Assembly (NCBI GenBank): GCA_030694975.1
Contig: JAUYTU010000020.1
Coordinates: 1-64,000, forward strand
Source: Erysipelotrichaceae bacterium
GTDB taxonomy: Bacteria > Bacillota_I > Bacilli_A > Erysipelotrichales > Erysipelotrichaceae
Length of the DNA stretch: 64,000 bases
Direction: 5' to 3'
A model generated the notes under the pieces. The model ran no database searches. It was not told the origin of the DNA and saw nothing but the letters and a program-made list of their open reading frames with translations. A program made the position numbers and the translations under genes. This document shows positions 8,713 through 17,673 of the stretch, one piece after another (position 1 is the stretch's first letter; each line of letters opens with the position of its first letter).

Positions 8713-9609
8713 TTATTGAATAGCTCTTCGGATGAATCCGTCCGATGCTTTCAGTTTTTCTTCGGCTTCAACTTTTGAGCACTTAAGCTTAACCATTACG
8801 ATTGCTATTTTTACTTTATTCCCCGAATCTGCAAGAGCTTTTGTCGCGGTGTTAGTATCACAGGCCGTGACCTGCATGACGATACTCTTGGCACGCTCAA
8901 CCAACTTTAAGTTAGAAGGTTTGACGTCCACCATCAGATTTCCATAAACCTTACCAAACCCCACCATCGATGCAGTCGACAACATATTCAACACCATCTT
9001 CTGAGCAGTACCAGCTTTTAATCGTGTAGAGCCGGTCAGAATTTCCGGACCGACCTCCACATCAATTGCAATATCCGCAACTTTTCCAATGTCTGAATTT
9101 GGATTACATGATACCGCAACTGTATTCGCTCCAATGGACTTAGCGTAATTCAATCCACCTAGGACATACGGTGTTCGACCGCTTGCTGCAAGCCCAATCA
9201 CAACATCTTTCTCTGTGAGTGAGAGTTTTTTTAAATCTTCAACACCTGAACTTGATACATCCTCCGCACCTTCCAACGTTTTTCGCAAAGCATCATCGCC
9301 CCCGGCAATAATTCCGATGAATTCGTCCGTTGTAGAGAAAGTTGGCGGACATTCAGAAGCATCCAAAACACCCATGCGACCACTGGTCCCTGCCCCAAAG
9401 TAAATGACTCGTCCCCCTAGTTTCAGTTGTTTTGTTATGCATTCAACCGCGCTTGCGATATCTGGCAACTTTTCACTGACCGCCAGAGCAACTTTTGCAT
9501 CTTCTTGATTCATCAGTGTCACAATTTCAATTGCAGACATTTGATCGAGCTGCATGGACAATGGATTCCGTTCTTCCGTTTTCAAATGATTAATTCTAAC
9601 CCTATTCAT
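8713..9609 (-). CDS. murQ: N-acetylmuramic acid 6-phosphate etherase
   Basis: A 298-residue cytosolic SIS-domain enzyme that cleaves the lactyl ether of MurNAc-6-phosphate to give GlcNAc-6-phosphate and D-lactate during cell-wall sugar recycling. The family signature GAGTSGRMGVLDASECPPTF lies near residues 73-92 and includes the catalytic Glu. A second acidic stretch, ALRKTLEGAEDV, is near 107-118. The length is standard. The ATG is preceded by GGAGGTAACAT. It is 30 bases downstream of the PTS EIIBC gene, with EIIA further upstream, which makes a compact MurNAc uptake and catabolism operon. No murR-type regulator sits beside it. Confidence 0.95.
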   Translation of the reverse strand: MNRVRINHLKTEERNPLSMQLDQMSAIEIVTLMNQEDAKVALAVSEKLPDIASAVECITKQLKLGGRVIYFGAGTSGRMGVLDASECPPTFSTTDEFIGIIAGGDDALRKTLEGAEDVSSSGVEDLKKLSLTEKDVVIGLAASGRTPYVLGGLNYAKSIGANTVAVSCNPNSDIGKVADIAIDVEVGPEILTGSTRLKAGTAQKMVLNMLSTASMVGFGKVYGNLMVDVKPSNLKLVERAKSIVMQVTACDTNTATKALADSGNKVKIAIVMVKLKCSKVEAEEKLKASDGFIRRAIQ

Positions 9610-9639
9610 ATGTTACCTCCACGATATTCACCTACAACA

Positions 9640-11058
9640 TTAATCTCCGTAAACTTCACTAACCCGCTTTTCGTCGTAGCCGAAGAAATAGGTCAATACA
9701 AATCCACCGGTATACGCTCCAAGCATTGCAATGATAAATGCGAATTGGTTACCGGCTTGGACAATCAAAAGACCAAACAGACCGGAAACTCCCTGAGTGA
9801 TTGCGCCAAGTCTGAAAAAAGAAGCCAAAACTCCGCCGATACCTGCGCCTAAGCAAGCAGTTAAAAAGGGTTTCCCCAAAGGCAAAGTCACCGCATACAT
9901 CAAGGGCTCACCGATACCCAAAATTCCGATAGGCAGTGAGTCACGTGTCATTTGTCTTAGTTTTTTATTTTTAGTCCGTATAAACAGCGCAAATCCCGCA
10001 CCTACCTGACCGCCTCCAGCCATCATCAGAATTGGCAACAAGTAGTTAATTCCTTGTGTTGGTCCTTCCGGATGGTTAAGCATAACGTGAATTGGTGTTA
10101 GTGCTTGTTGAAGACCGATCGATACCAAAGGTAAAAACCCAGCCGATAAGATAAATCCGCCAAAGACACCCAATTGATTATAAGCAAAGTCCAGCGTTGA
10201 GAAAATTCCATTGGATAGAATCGCTCCAAACGGTTGAATGACAATCACAGCTACAAACCCTCCGATAAGTACAGTTAACAGCGGAGTGAAGAATGTGGTT
10301 ATTAGATTTGGCATGATCTTCCTAATTTGCTTTTCAATGATCGCAAAAAACATTCCGGCAAAGAGTGCAGCAAGCAAACCTCCTGATGATGGATTGTATA
10401 CAGCATTGGTAATGGGCATTAATATCGGTTCCCCCGCTATTCTCATTAATAAAGGCATCCCGGCATGCGAGACGGATAAAGCACCGGCAATCGCCCCAAT
10501 AATCGGTGTTCCGCCAAATTCCTTCGCTGAATTCATCCCTACGTATATAGGCAGGAAGGTAAACACGGCAAATCCCAAGGTACGGATTAATTCATACCAC
10601 CAATAGGCATCGTACGCTCCACCGGTAGTAACATTGATAACATTGGTCAACCCATTTATTAATCCACCCGCAATTATACCTGGTAACAACGGAATAAAAA
10701 TATTTGCGATTTTTCTTAGAAAGTTATGAACAGGTGATATTTGTTTGGATTTCAACACACTTTTTTGATCCGAGGCTAGTAATTTAACTTCAACTTCGTC
10801 CGTACCCAAATGCAATTCTGTAAGTTTCGCAAATTCCTCACCAACTTTGGTAACCTTGCCCGGCCCGAAGATGATCTGAACTGTCGTGCCAGCGACCACA
10901 CCCAATACCCCTTGTATGCGCTTGATTTCCAAGTAATTGACTATGGTTTCGTCGATCACAGTTAAACGCAAACGTGTCATACACGTCGCATTGGCTTTGA
11001 TATTACTTTTACCCCCAACCCGTTCAAGCAGTAAACAGGCAATTTCTTTGTAATCCAT
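9640..11058 (-). CDS. murP: PTS EIIBC transporter, probably MurNAc-specific
   Basis: About 472 residues. The EIIB domain comes first, with the phosphocysteine motif NATCMTRLRL near residue 26, then an EIIC membrane domain with about ten helices and the conserved ILGIGEPLMYAVTLPLGKPF near residues 380-399. This order and length match E. coli MurP. The specificity call rests on the adjacent murQ. I start at the ATG at 11058, which has GAGG 6 bases upstream; an ATG at 11070 is in frame but overlaps that SD. EIIA is absent from this protein, so it needs a separate EIIA, and the one encoded just upstream is interrupted by a stop codon. Confidence 0.85.
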   Translation of the reverse strand: MDYKEIACLLLERVGGKSNIKANATCMTRLRLTVIDETIVNYLEIKRIQGVLGVVAGTTVQIIFGPGKVTKVGEEFAKLTELHLGTDEVEVKLLASDQKSVLKSKQISPVHNFLRKIANIFIPLLPGIIAGGLINGLTNVINVTTGGAYDAYWWYELIRTLGFAVFTFLPIYVGMNSAKEFGGTPIIGAIAGALSVSHAGMPLLMRIAGEPILMPITNAVYNPSSGGLLAALFAGMFFAIIEKQIRKIMPNLITTFFTPLLTVLIGGFVAVIVIQPFGAILSNGIFSTLDFAYNQLGVFGGFILSAGFLPLVSIGLQQALTPIHVMLNHPEGPTQGINYLLPILMMAGGGQVGAGFALFIRTKNKKLRQMTRDSLPIGILGIGEPLMYAVTLPLGKPFLTACLGAGIGGVLASFFRLGAITQGVSGLFGLLIVQAGNQFAFIIAMLGAYTGGFVLTYFFGYDEKRVSEVYGD

Positions 11059-11097
11059 AACCTTCCTCATTTCTTGGTGTAAACACCAACTAATTTT

Positions 11098-11547
11098 CTA
11101 GATAATCGTAATAACATCTCTCTGTAGAACCACACACTGAGAATCGCAAATTTTATGAACTTTTTGGCCAGATAGAAAGACAATCGGTGTTGTCGTGTCA
11201 TATCCTTTACTGTTTAAAAGATTGAGATCGATTCTGATTAGCGGATCGCCCATTAACACCTGATCTCACTGCTTAATTAAAATGTCAAATCCCTCGCCAG
11301 CGAGATTTATTGTGTTTAGACCGATATGAATCAAAACGCTGATTCCATCTTCGCTTTTCAATACGAGTGCATGTCCCGTGGGGAATACTACTTCCGCTGT
11401 ACCGGAAAAAGGAGCCACAAAATATTCTCCTTTGGGAATGATCGCAAACCCATCCCCCATCATGCGCGTTGAGAATACGGGGTCACTGACTTGTTCAATT
11501 GAGAGCAATTCTCCCTCGATCGGCATGGCGAATATAGGGTTTGACAT
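11098..11547 (-). pseudogene. PTS EIIA (glucose family) interrupted by an in-frame UGA
   Basis: The frame from ATG 11547 reads a normal glucose-type EIIA domain through residue 93, including the catalytic-site histidines 59 (PTGHALVL) and 74 (VLIHIGLNT). It then meets TGA at 11268-11266. The same frame continues as DQVLMGDPLIRIDLNLLN, then SKGYDTTTPIVFL, to TAG at 11100-11098. That is exactly the missing EIIA C-terminus (canonical GD.V..GDPLI.FDL..L...GYD..TPV). The full length would be 149 residues, normal for EIIA. The stop falls where the family has Gly (KKGDKV), so one change of GGA to TGA explains it. Readthrough or sequencing error is possible; otherwise only a 93-residue fragment is made. 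SD GAGG is present. Confidence 0.85.
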
Positions 11548-11572
11548 ACGTATACCTCATTTCATTAATCTC

Positions 11573-11600
11573 ATTTTATCAATGAATGTTGTGATGTCAA
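11573..11600 (-). promoter_or_regulatory. promoter of the EIIA-murP-murQ operon
   Basis: On the minus strand TTGACA (11600-11595), a 16-base spacer and TAAAAT (11578-11573) stand 26 bases before the EIIA ATG. I see no convincing repressor palindrome or cre site. Confidence 0.7.
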
Positions 11601-11694
11601 GTTATAAGAATATAAGGATATAGTAAAAGATGAAAACAACACTACCCAAAAGGACAAATCTTCGCCATAATAGAAGAGTATCATGGAGGTATTT

Positions 11695-13080
11695 ATGAGA
11701 TTTCAAACCGCAGAGCCCTTTCGCATCAAAATGATTGAACACGTTAAGAAAACGACGTTTGAACAACGGGCAGAATGGCTAAAAGAAGCACAGTATAATG
11801 TATTTAGAGTTAAAGCCGAAAACGTTTATATCGACTGTCTGACGGACAGCGGTACTTCGGCAATGAGTAAAAACCAATGGGCAGCCCTAATGATGGGCGA
11901 TGAATCCTATGCCAGTTGTGACAGTTTCTTCCGACTTGAACAGTCGGTTCACCAAACCTATGGAATGCCATTGGTTCAACCGGTTCACCAAGGACGTGCC
12001 GCCGATTACCTATTAGCTAAAATCTACACCCAACCCGGTAAAATCGCCATCGGAAATATGCATTTTGACACATTCCGTGGAAACGCGGAAGTATTGGGTG
12101 CTTTAGTCGAAGATTTAGTTTTCGATGAAGGCAAAGACGCAGCGAGTCCCGCCTCACCTTTTAAAGGCAATATGGACATTGCTAAATGTGAAAAACTGAT
12201 TGCTGAAAAAGGTATCGATCAGATATCGGTCATTATTTTAACTGTTACCTGTAATAACAACGGTGGTCAACCGGTCAGTATGCAAAACATCAAAGATGTT
12301 GCTGCACTGGCAAGAAATCACAACATTCCTTTTGTCATGGATATTGCGCGTATCGCAGAGAATGCATATTTTATCAAAACGCGTGAAGACGGATACTACG
12401 ATGTTGACATTGTCGATATCGTTAAGGAACAATTATCCTATTGCGAAACAGCGGTCATGAGTGCCAAGAAAGACGGCTTAGTCAATATTGGCGGATTATT
12501 TCTGACCCGCAATCAACATATCTTTGCCAAAGCCAATCAACTGGCCATCGTACATGAAGGATTTATAACTTACGGCGGTTTAGCCGGTAGAGATATGGAT
12601 GCCCTAGCCGTGGGTATTAAAGAAGCCTGTGATTTTGATTATCTTCAATATCGTGTCGGTCAAGTCGAGTATTTGGGCAATCAACTCAAAGAAAAAGGTA
12701 TTCCGATCATTGAACCTCCGGGCGGACATGGCATTTATGTGGACGCACGCAGATTCTTCCCCCATATTCCCCAACATGATTTCCCCGCTCAGCGATTGGT
12801 GGTTGCTCTGTATCAGGAATCCGGCATCCGTGCCGTCGAACTTGGCGCATGTGCTTTCGGTGGTAAAGATCCAATCACGGGGGAAGCAACGTGGCCACAG
12901 TTGGAAACGATGCGCATCGCTATTTCACGTCGCGTTTACACCAATGATCATTTGGATTGTATCGTGAATGCCTTGGATTACATTTATCAAAACCGTGATT
13001 CCTATAAAGGATTAAAACTGGTGTTTGAAGGTCCGATTGTGTCTCTACGACACTTTACGGCTGGATTCGAGTTATTATAA
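11695..13080 (+). CDS. tnaA: tryptophanase / tyrosine phenol-lyase family enzyme, tryptophanase favoured
   Basis: About 461 residues of the PLP beta-eliminating lyase family, which cleaves Trp or Tyr to indole or phenol plus pyruvate and ammonia. The PLP lysine lies in MSAKKDGLVNIGG (about 261). The overall N-terminus (LTDSGTSAMSKNQWAALMMGD) and VNIGG look like tyrosine phenol-lyase. The specificity positions look like tryptophanase: Asp in NMHFDTFRG, IRAVELG instead of the lyase's VRSMERG (no Arg381 equivalent), and His in LRHFTAGF where tyrosine phenol-lyase has Phe448. I therefore favour tryptophanase. The ATG at 11695 has GGAGG 5 bases upstream; an ATG at 11683 overlaps that SD. It is a monocistronic gene with its own terminator and no tnaC-like leader or permease beside it. 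Confidence 0.8.
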   Translation: MRFQTAEPFRIKMIEHVKKTTFEQRAEWLKEAQYNVFRVKAENVYIDCLTDSGTSAMSKNQWAALMMGDESYASCDSFFRLEQSVHQTYGMPLVQPVHQGRAADYLLAKIYTQPGKIAIGNMHFDTFRGNAEVLGALVEDLVFDEGKDAASPASPFKGNMDIAKCEKLIAEKGIDQISVIILTVTCNNNGGQPVSMQNIKDVAALARNHNIPFVMDIARIAENAYFIKTREDGYYDVDIVDIVKEQLSYCETAVMSAKKDGLVNIGGLFLTRNQHIFAKANQLAIVHEGFITYGGLAGRDMDALAVGIKEACDFDYLQYRVGQVEYLGNQLKEKGIPIIEPPGGHGIYVDARRFFPHIPQHDFPAQRLVVALYQESGIRAVELGACAFGGKDPITGEATWPQLETMRIAISRRVYTNDHLDCIVNALDYIYQNRDSYKGLKLVFEGPIVSLRHFTAGFELL

Positions 13081-13109
13081 AGGCCTGCGGGAAACCGCAA
13101 GCCTTTTTA
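13079..13109. terminator. terminator after the tryptophanase-like gene
   Basis: AAAGGC-C-TGCGG pairs with CCGCA-A-GCCTTT around the tetraloop GAAA, then TTTTT. It lies between two convergent genes and can also form for prfB on the other strand. Confidence 0.85.
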
Positions 13110-13114
13110 TATTT

Positions 13115-14216
13115 TTATTTAACTAATGACTTCAACGTCGCATAGATAAACGCATCAATATCACCATCCATGACCTTCGCCACATTGCCTTCTTCGGCAC
13201 TGGTACGATGATCCTTAACCATGGTATACGGAGCAAATACATAGGAGCGAATCTGGCTTCCCCACTCAATCGACTTTTGTTCACCTTTGATTCCTGCCAG
13301 CTTGGCTTCTTTGGCCTCGATTTCCAACTGATAGAGCTTGGACTTCAACATATTCATCGCATGATCGCGATTTTGCATTTGCGATCGCTCAGACTGACAT
13401 GTGACCACGATATTGGTAGGTTTATGAATCAACCGAACCGCCGAGTCCGTTTTATTAACGTGCTGACCACCCGCACCCGAAGCACGCATGGTAATAACTT
13501 CAATATCTCCCGGATCAATTATGATTTGAATTTCATCATTGAACTGAGGCATGACGTCAACCGACGCAAACGAAGTATGTCGGCGACCGGAAGAGTCAAA
13601 AGGCGAGATACGTACTAAACGGTGTACGCCTTTTTCGGTCTTCAGATAGCCATATGCCATGGCTCCTTCGACCAGAAACGAAACTGACTTTAATCCTGCC
13701 GTATCGCCATCCTGATAGTCTAATACTGACACTTTATAGCCTTTTTTATCCGCCCAACGCGTATACATCCGGTAGAGCATTAACGCCCAATCCTGACTTT
13801 CGGTTCCGCCGGCACCCGGATGAAGTTCAATGATGGCATTGTTTTTGTCATAATCATGACTCAACAGAATTTTAATTTCAAAGTTCTCAAAGTTTTCCAG
13901 TTGTTCTTCATATTCCATTTCAACCAGAGAACTCAGTTCTTCATCAAATTCCAGCTTCAACATTTCGACAGTTTCATAAAGTTGGGAAAAGGTCGAAAGT
14001 ATCTCGTGATACCCTTCGACGATTTCCTTCATTTGATTCATTGTGTTAATTCTTGCTTGCGCACCGCGGCGGTCGTTCCAAAAATTGTCTTCCGCCATCT
14101 CGCTTTGTACTTCATCGATTATTGCCTGTTTGCCAGGTAAGTCAAAGTGAGTCACCCAACTGTTTTAACTTATCGTAAACAGTCGTCACTCCTTGTCTGA
14201 TTTCATAAAATTCCAT
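13115..14216 (-). CDS. prfB: peptide chain release factor 2, with programmed +1 frameshift
   Basis: RF2 recognises UGA and UAA stop codons. The zero frame starts at ATG 14216 ([16 protein letters not shown]) and hits UGA after 24 codons, in CTT-TGA-C at 14147-14141. A +1 slip on CTT continues as [11 protein letters not shown] and runs to 13115, giving 366 residues, the normal RF2 length. A GGGTGA segment three to four bases upstream of CTT provides the internal SD-like stimulator. The specificity tripeptide SPF ([11 protein letters not shown]) and the catalytic GGQ ([11 protein letters not shown]) are intact. The start codon overlaps the secA stop by one base (TAATG), so translation is coupled. 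The frameshift gives autoregulation by RF2 level. Confidence 0.95.
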
Positions 14217-16597
14217 TATTTCTTCTGCTCCTCCACTTGAATTTGCATGTTTTTACAGTAGAACACCGTCTCCTGAGAGATTCGTTGCATCATTTCCTCA
14301 AACATCTCAAATCCTTCTTGAATGTACGCTTGAAGCGGATTGCTTTGTGCGTACGAACGCAAATGAATTCCATCGCGCAATTTACTCATCGTATCGATAT
14401 GTTCGACCCAAGCACGGTCAATAACACGTAGAACCACATTCTTCTCAATGGAGTAAATGCTCTCACGAACCTTATCACTCGGAACGTTTTTAATATCAAT
14501 GGCATCAATCTTATCTTCATACGTCAACCAAATAGCTTCCGTACACATTCTTTCGATTTCAACCATGTCTTTATCTTCAAAATCCTTCTTCGACATACTC
14601 AAATCTTTAAAACCAAACTTGACATAAGCTTCCAAAAGCTCATCAACATTGACCTTTGGCTGTTTGCTTGAGTAGTCGGTATGTGTTTTCAAAATATTTA
14701 ACGAAACGCGATCAAACATGTCTTTGATTATCGTATGAACATCTTCGTTCTCCAAAATCAGATTGCGTTGCTCGTAGATAATCTCACGCTGTTGACGCAA
14801 TACATCATCATATTCTAATAATGTCTTACGAACATCAAAGTTGACACCTTCCACGCGTTTTTGGGCACTGGAAATTGAACGGGAAATAAGTTTCGATTCT
14901 ACCGGAACATCACCTAACGTTCTAAATAGACCTTCCATACGCTCACTACCGAAACGAACCATCAGTTCATCCTGTACAGAAACGTAGAAACGGGAATACC
15001 CCGAGTCTCCTTGACGACCGGAGCGACCGCGCAACTGATTGTCAATACGACGCGATTCATGGCGTTCACTACCGATAACGGCCAAACCGCCCAAATCCTT
15101 GACGCCTTCACCCAGCTTGATATCCGTACCACGACCGGCCATATTGGTCGCAATAGTTACCGAATGTTTATGCCCTGCTTTCGCAATGATTTCAGCTTCA
15201 CGCGCATGGTTCTTCGCATTTAATACTTCATGCTTGATGCCACGTTGGGTAAACATCTTACTGACAAACTCGCTGGTCTCAACTGCGATAGTACCCACAA
15301 GTACCGGCTGACCTTTTTTATATAGTTCCAAAACTTCTTGGACTAGTGCTTCAAATTTCGCTTTACGAGTTCCAAAAACGGCATCCGGCAAGTCATCACG
15401 GACAATCGGACGATTGGTCGGTATCTCAACAACACGCATGTTATAAATCTTTAAGAATTCTTCCTCCTCGGTTTTCGCCGTACCGGTCATCCCGGCCAGC
15501 TTTTCATACAAGCGGAAGAAATTTTGATAGGTAATTGTGGCCATGGTTGAGGTTTCCTGTTTGATTGGAACTCTTTCCTTTGCCTCAATGGCTTGATGTA
15601 AACCATCCGAATAAGCACGACCGATCATCAGACGACCGGTAAACTGATCAACAATGACAATCTGATTGTCTTGAACAACATATTCAAAATCGCGAATCAT
15701 AACAAAATTTGCACGTAAAGCCATATGCAAATGATGAACCAATTGCGTATGTTTCAGTTCATAGAGGTTTTGAATGCCAAAAGCCTTTTCAGCTTTGGTC
15801 ACACCTTCCTCCGTCAACTGAACCGTTTTGCCTTTAACATCGATTTCATAATCGATTCCCTCAGCCAAACGCTTAACAAACTTATCCGCCTGTAAATACA
15901 GGTTGGCTGTTTGCTTTTGCCCACCGGAGATGATTAATGGTGTACGCGATTCATCAACCAAAATTGAGTCAACTTCATCAATTAAAGCGAAATGTAACGG
16001 ACGCAAAACGCGATCTTTTACTTGAGTAACCATATTGTCACGCAGATAATCGAAACCGACTTCCGCATTTGTCATGTACGTGATATCGCATAAAAAGGAC
16101 TCGCGTTTTTGTTGCGGGGTTAACGCACGGATATTGACGCCGACTTTTAAACCTAAAAAGCGGTGAATGGCACCCATCCACTTTGCATCCCGTTGAGCCA
16201 AATATTCATTGACCGTAACGATATGGACGCCTTTGCCTGTTAGTGCATTTAAATATACCGGCAACACGGATGTCAGGGTTTTCCCTTCCCCTGTTTTCAT
16301 TTCAGCAATATCTCCTTGATGCAAGACGATACCGCCCATGATTTGTACAAAATATGGGAATTCCCCGATAACACGCTTGGCCGCTTCACGGGCAACCGCA
16401 AATGCTTCCGGTAATAAGCTATCCAGGGTTTCACCTTTATCTAACCGTTCTTTGAACTCATTTGTTTTCTCTTTGAGATCATCATCATCCAATGCGGCCA
16501 TTTGCTCTTTAAAAGCATCGACCTTCTGGGCGATGACTTCAACTTCTTTTACTCTTTTTCTGTCAAAATTAAATAATGACGATAATATATTTGCCAT
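14216..16597 (-). CDS. secA: preprotein translocase ATPase SecA
   Basis: A 793-residue motor that drives Sec-dependent export through SecYEG. Visible motifs are Walker A MKTGEGKTL (about 99-107), DEVD (about 207), the preprotein-binding region and helicase motif NMAGRGTDIKLG (about 487). The start is the ATG at 16597 with GGAGG 6 bases upstream; a TTG two codons earlier is in frame. The protein ends CKNMQIQVEEQKK and lacks the C-terminal zinc-binding CxCGSGKKxKxCH tail seen in Bacillus and E. coli SecA, so it is a tail-less form. It is followed immediately by prfB (TAATG overlap), a classic secA-prfB pair. Confidence 0.95.
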   Translation of the reverse strand: MANILSSLFNFDRKRVKEVEVIAQKVDAFKEQMAALDDDDLKEKTNEFKERLDKGETLDSLLPEAFAVAREAAKRVIGEFPYFVQIMGGIVLHQGDIAEMKTGEGKTLTSVLPVYLNALTGKGVHIVTVNEYLAQRDAKWMGAIHRFLGLKVGVNIRALTPQQKRESFLCDITYMTNAEVGFDYLRDNMVTQVKDRVLRPLHFALIDEVDSILVDESRTPLIISGGQKQTANLYLQADKFVKRLAEGIDYEIDVKGKTVQLTEEGVTKAEKAFGIQNLYELKHTQLVHHLHMALRANFVMIRDFEYVVQDNQIVIVDQFTGRLMIGRAYSDGLHQAIEAKERVPIKQETSTMATITYQNFFRLYEKLAGMTGTAKTEEEEFLKIYNMRVVEIPTNRPIVRDDLPDAVFGTRKAKFEALVQEVLELYKKGQPVLVGTIAVETSEFVSKMFTQRGIKHEVLNAKNHAREAEIIAKAGHKHSVTIATNMAGRGTDIKLGEGVKDLGGLAVIGSERHESRRIDNQLRGRSGRQGDSGYSRFYVSVQDELMVRFGSERMEGLFRTLGDVPVESKLISRSISSAQKRVEGVNFDVRKTLLEYDDVLRQQREIIYEQRNLILENEDVHTIIKDMFDRVSLNILKTHTDYSSKQPKVNVDELLEAYVKFGFKDLSMSKKDFEDKDMVEIERMCTEAIWLTYEDKIDAIDIKNVPSDKVRESIYSIEKNVVLRVIDRAWVEHIDTMSKLRDGIHLRSYAQSNPLQAYIQEGFEMFEEMMQRISQETVFYCKNMQIQVEEQKK

Positions 16598-16637
16598 ATA
16601 CAACCTCCGTCCTCACACAGTTTATCACGAAAGAAAA

Positions 16638-16659
16638 AAGTTGGGAACTACCCAACTTT
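16638..16659 (-). terminator. terminator of the cold-shock gene
   Basis: AAAGTTGGG (16638-16646) pairs with CCCAACTTT (16651-16659); on the minus strand the stem runs into TTTTTTC. Confidence 0.85.
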
Positions 16660-16666
16660 CTAGACC

Positions 16667-16864
16667 TTACACTTTAACAATATTATGAGCTTGAAGACCG
16701 CGTTCGCCGTTGATTAATTCAAATTCAACGTCTGCGCCTTCTTCGATTGTTTTGAAGCCTTCCATTGCTAATTGTGAGTAGTGGAAGAATACGTCTCTAT
16801 CATCAGCCAATTTGATGAAACCGTACCCCTTCTCTTTGTTAAACTTCTTTACTTTTCCTTGCAT
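16667..16864 (-). CDS. cspA: cold-shock domain RNA chaperone
   Basis: A 65-residue single cold-shock domain. RNP1 KGYGFI (about residues 13-18) and RNP2 VFFHYS (about 25-30) are present. It binds single-stranded nucleic acid and keeps mRNA unstructured. It is monocistronic, with a promoter at 16938-16910 and a terminator directly after the stop. The 5' leader is only about 40 bases, shorter than the long thermosensing leader of E. coli cspA, although a small GTAG/CTAC hairpin could form near 16892-16905. Confidence 0.9.
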   Translation of the reverse strand: MQGKVKKFNKEKGYGFIKLADDRDVFFHYSQLAMEGFKTIEEGADVEFELINGERGLQAHNIVKV

Positions 16865-16909
16865 TTACTAAATCCTATACCTTTCTTGAGTAGTCACTGC
16901 TACTTTTCC

Positions 16910-16938
16910 ATTATACATAATAACGATACCAAATGCAA
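16910..16938 (-). promoter_or_regulatory. cspA promoter
   Basis: On the minus strand TTGCAT (16938-16933), 17 bases, TATAAT (16915-16910). Confidence 0.75.
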
Positions 16939-16980
16939 ACACATTTGCAACACGCACTTTTCAACAACTTTCAAACAGTT

Positions 16981-17673
16981 TTATCGAATGTCTTCTGTTT
17001 TCCACAAAGGATGGTACGAAAAAGTAATCGCACGGATATTTTTACAGTAAGGTCGCAAAAGCGCGATCGCCGCTTTAAGAGTTGCTCCTGTCGTACAAAC
17101 GTCATCTATTAATACAACATTCTCAAATGAACATTCAATGTCTTTCTTAATTTCAAAGATCATGTCGATATGCTTCCTGTCTTCCTTTGACAACTTCGCT
17201 TGCTTAATGTTTTTTGTTTTAACCAATAGATCCGCCATCTCAAGATCAAGCAGTGCAATCATTCGATGCAAATGATGAAAGCCGCGCTGAGCAACTTTCT
17301 CAGATGAAGATGGTAAGGGAATACAAATGTGTCCTTTATACTTTTTGTTAATGTGTTTCTTCCACGAATCAAAGAATATCGGAGCCAACGCTTCATCACA
17401 ATGCTCCTTATACAATATCAACAGTCTTGAAATGTTCTCATCATATTCAACAAAAGAAGTAACTTCGACTCCATCGAGCACAAAGGAAATCTTTTGTGGC
17501 TTTAGCTTTAACTGACAATCCATACACAATATCTGCCGTTCAGTAAAAATCGAAAAAAACGTCGCATCATGAAACAAATCCCTCAAACACCAAAGACAGA
17601 TTGGTTCGCCTCTTGAACTTTCCTTAAGCACTCGCCAACCGCTAACGTTTTGCTTCTTGATAGAAATATGCAC
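16981..17673 (-). CDS. comFC: ComFC-like phosphoribosyltransferase-fold competence protein
   Basis: About 230 residues or fewer. An N-terminal zinc-finger-type pair, CLWC (about 26-29) and CMDC (about 50-53), is followed by a type I phosphoribosyltransferase fold with the PRPP loop VVLIDDVCTTGATL near residues 187-200. ComFC works with the ComFA helicase in DNA uptake. The open frame begins at a GTG at 17673, inside comFA, giving about 91 bases of overlap; a second GTG 14 codons later, with AAGGAA just after it, is less convincing. The true start is uncertain but must precede the CLWC pair, so the two genes overlap in any case. Confidence 0.8.
   Translation of the reverse strand: MHISIKKQNVSGWRVLKESSRGEPICLWCLRDLFHDATFFSIFTERQILCMDCQLKLKPQKISFVLDGVEVTSFVEYDENISRLLILYKEHCDEALAPIFFDSWKKHINKKYKGHICIPLPSSSEKVAQRGFHHLHRMIALLDLEMADLLVKTKNIKQAKLSKEDRKHIDMIFEIKKDIECSFENVVLIDDVCTTGATLKAAIALLRPYCKNIRAITFSYHPLWKTEDIR

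Noticed and set aside
9427-9852. Plus-strand open frame of 141 codons across murQ and murP
   Set aside because: It is antisense to two confidently identified genes, has no SD and no family resemblance.
11266-11268. UGA read as tryptophan or selenocysteine in the EIIA gene
   Set aside because: prfB is present and intact, other genes in the window end in UGA (for example addA, addB, parB), the aligned residue is Gly and not Trp or Cys, and no SECIS-like hairpin is evident just after the UGA.
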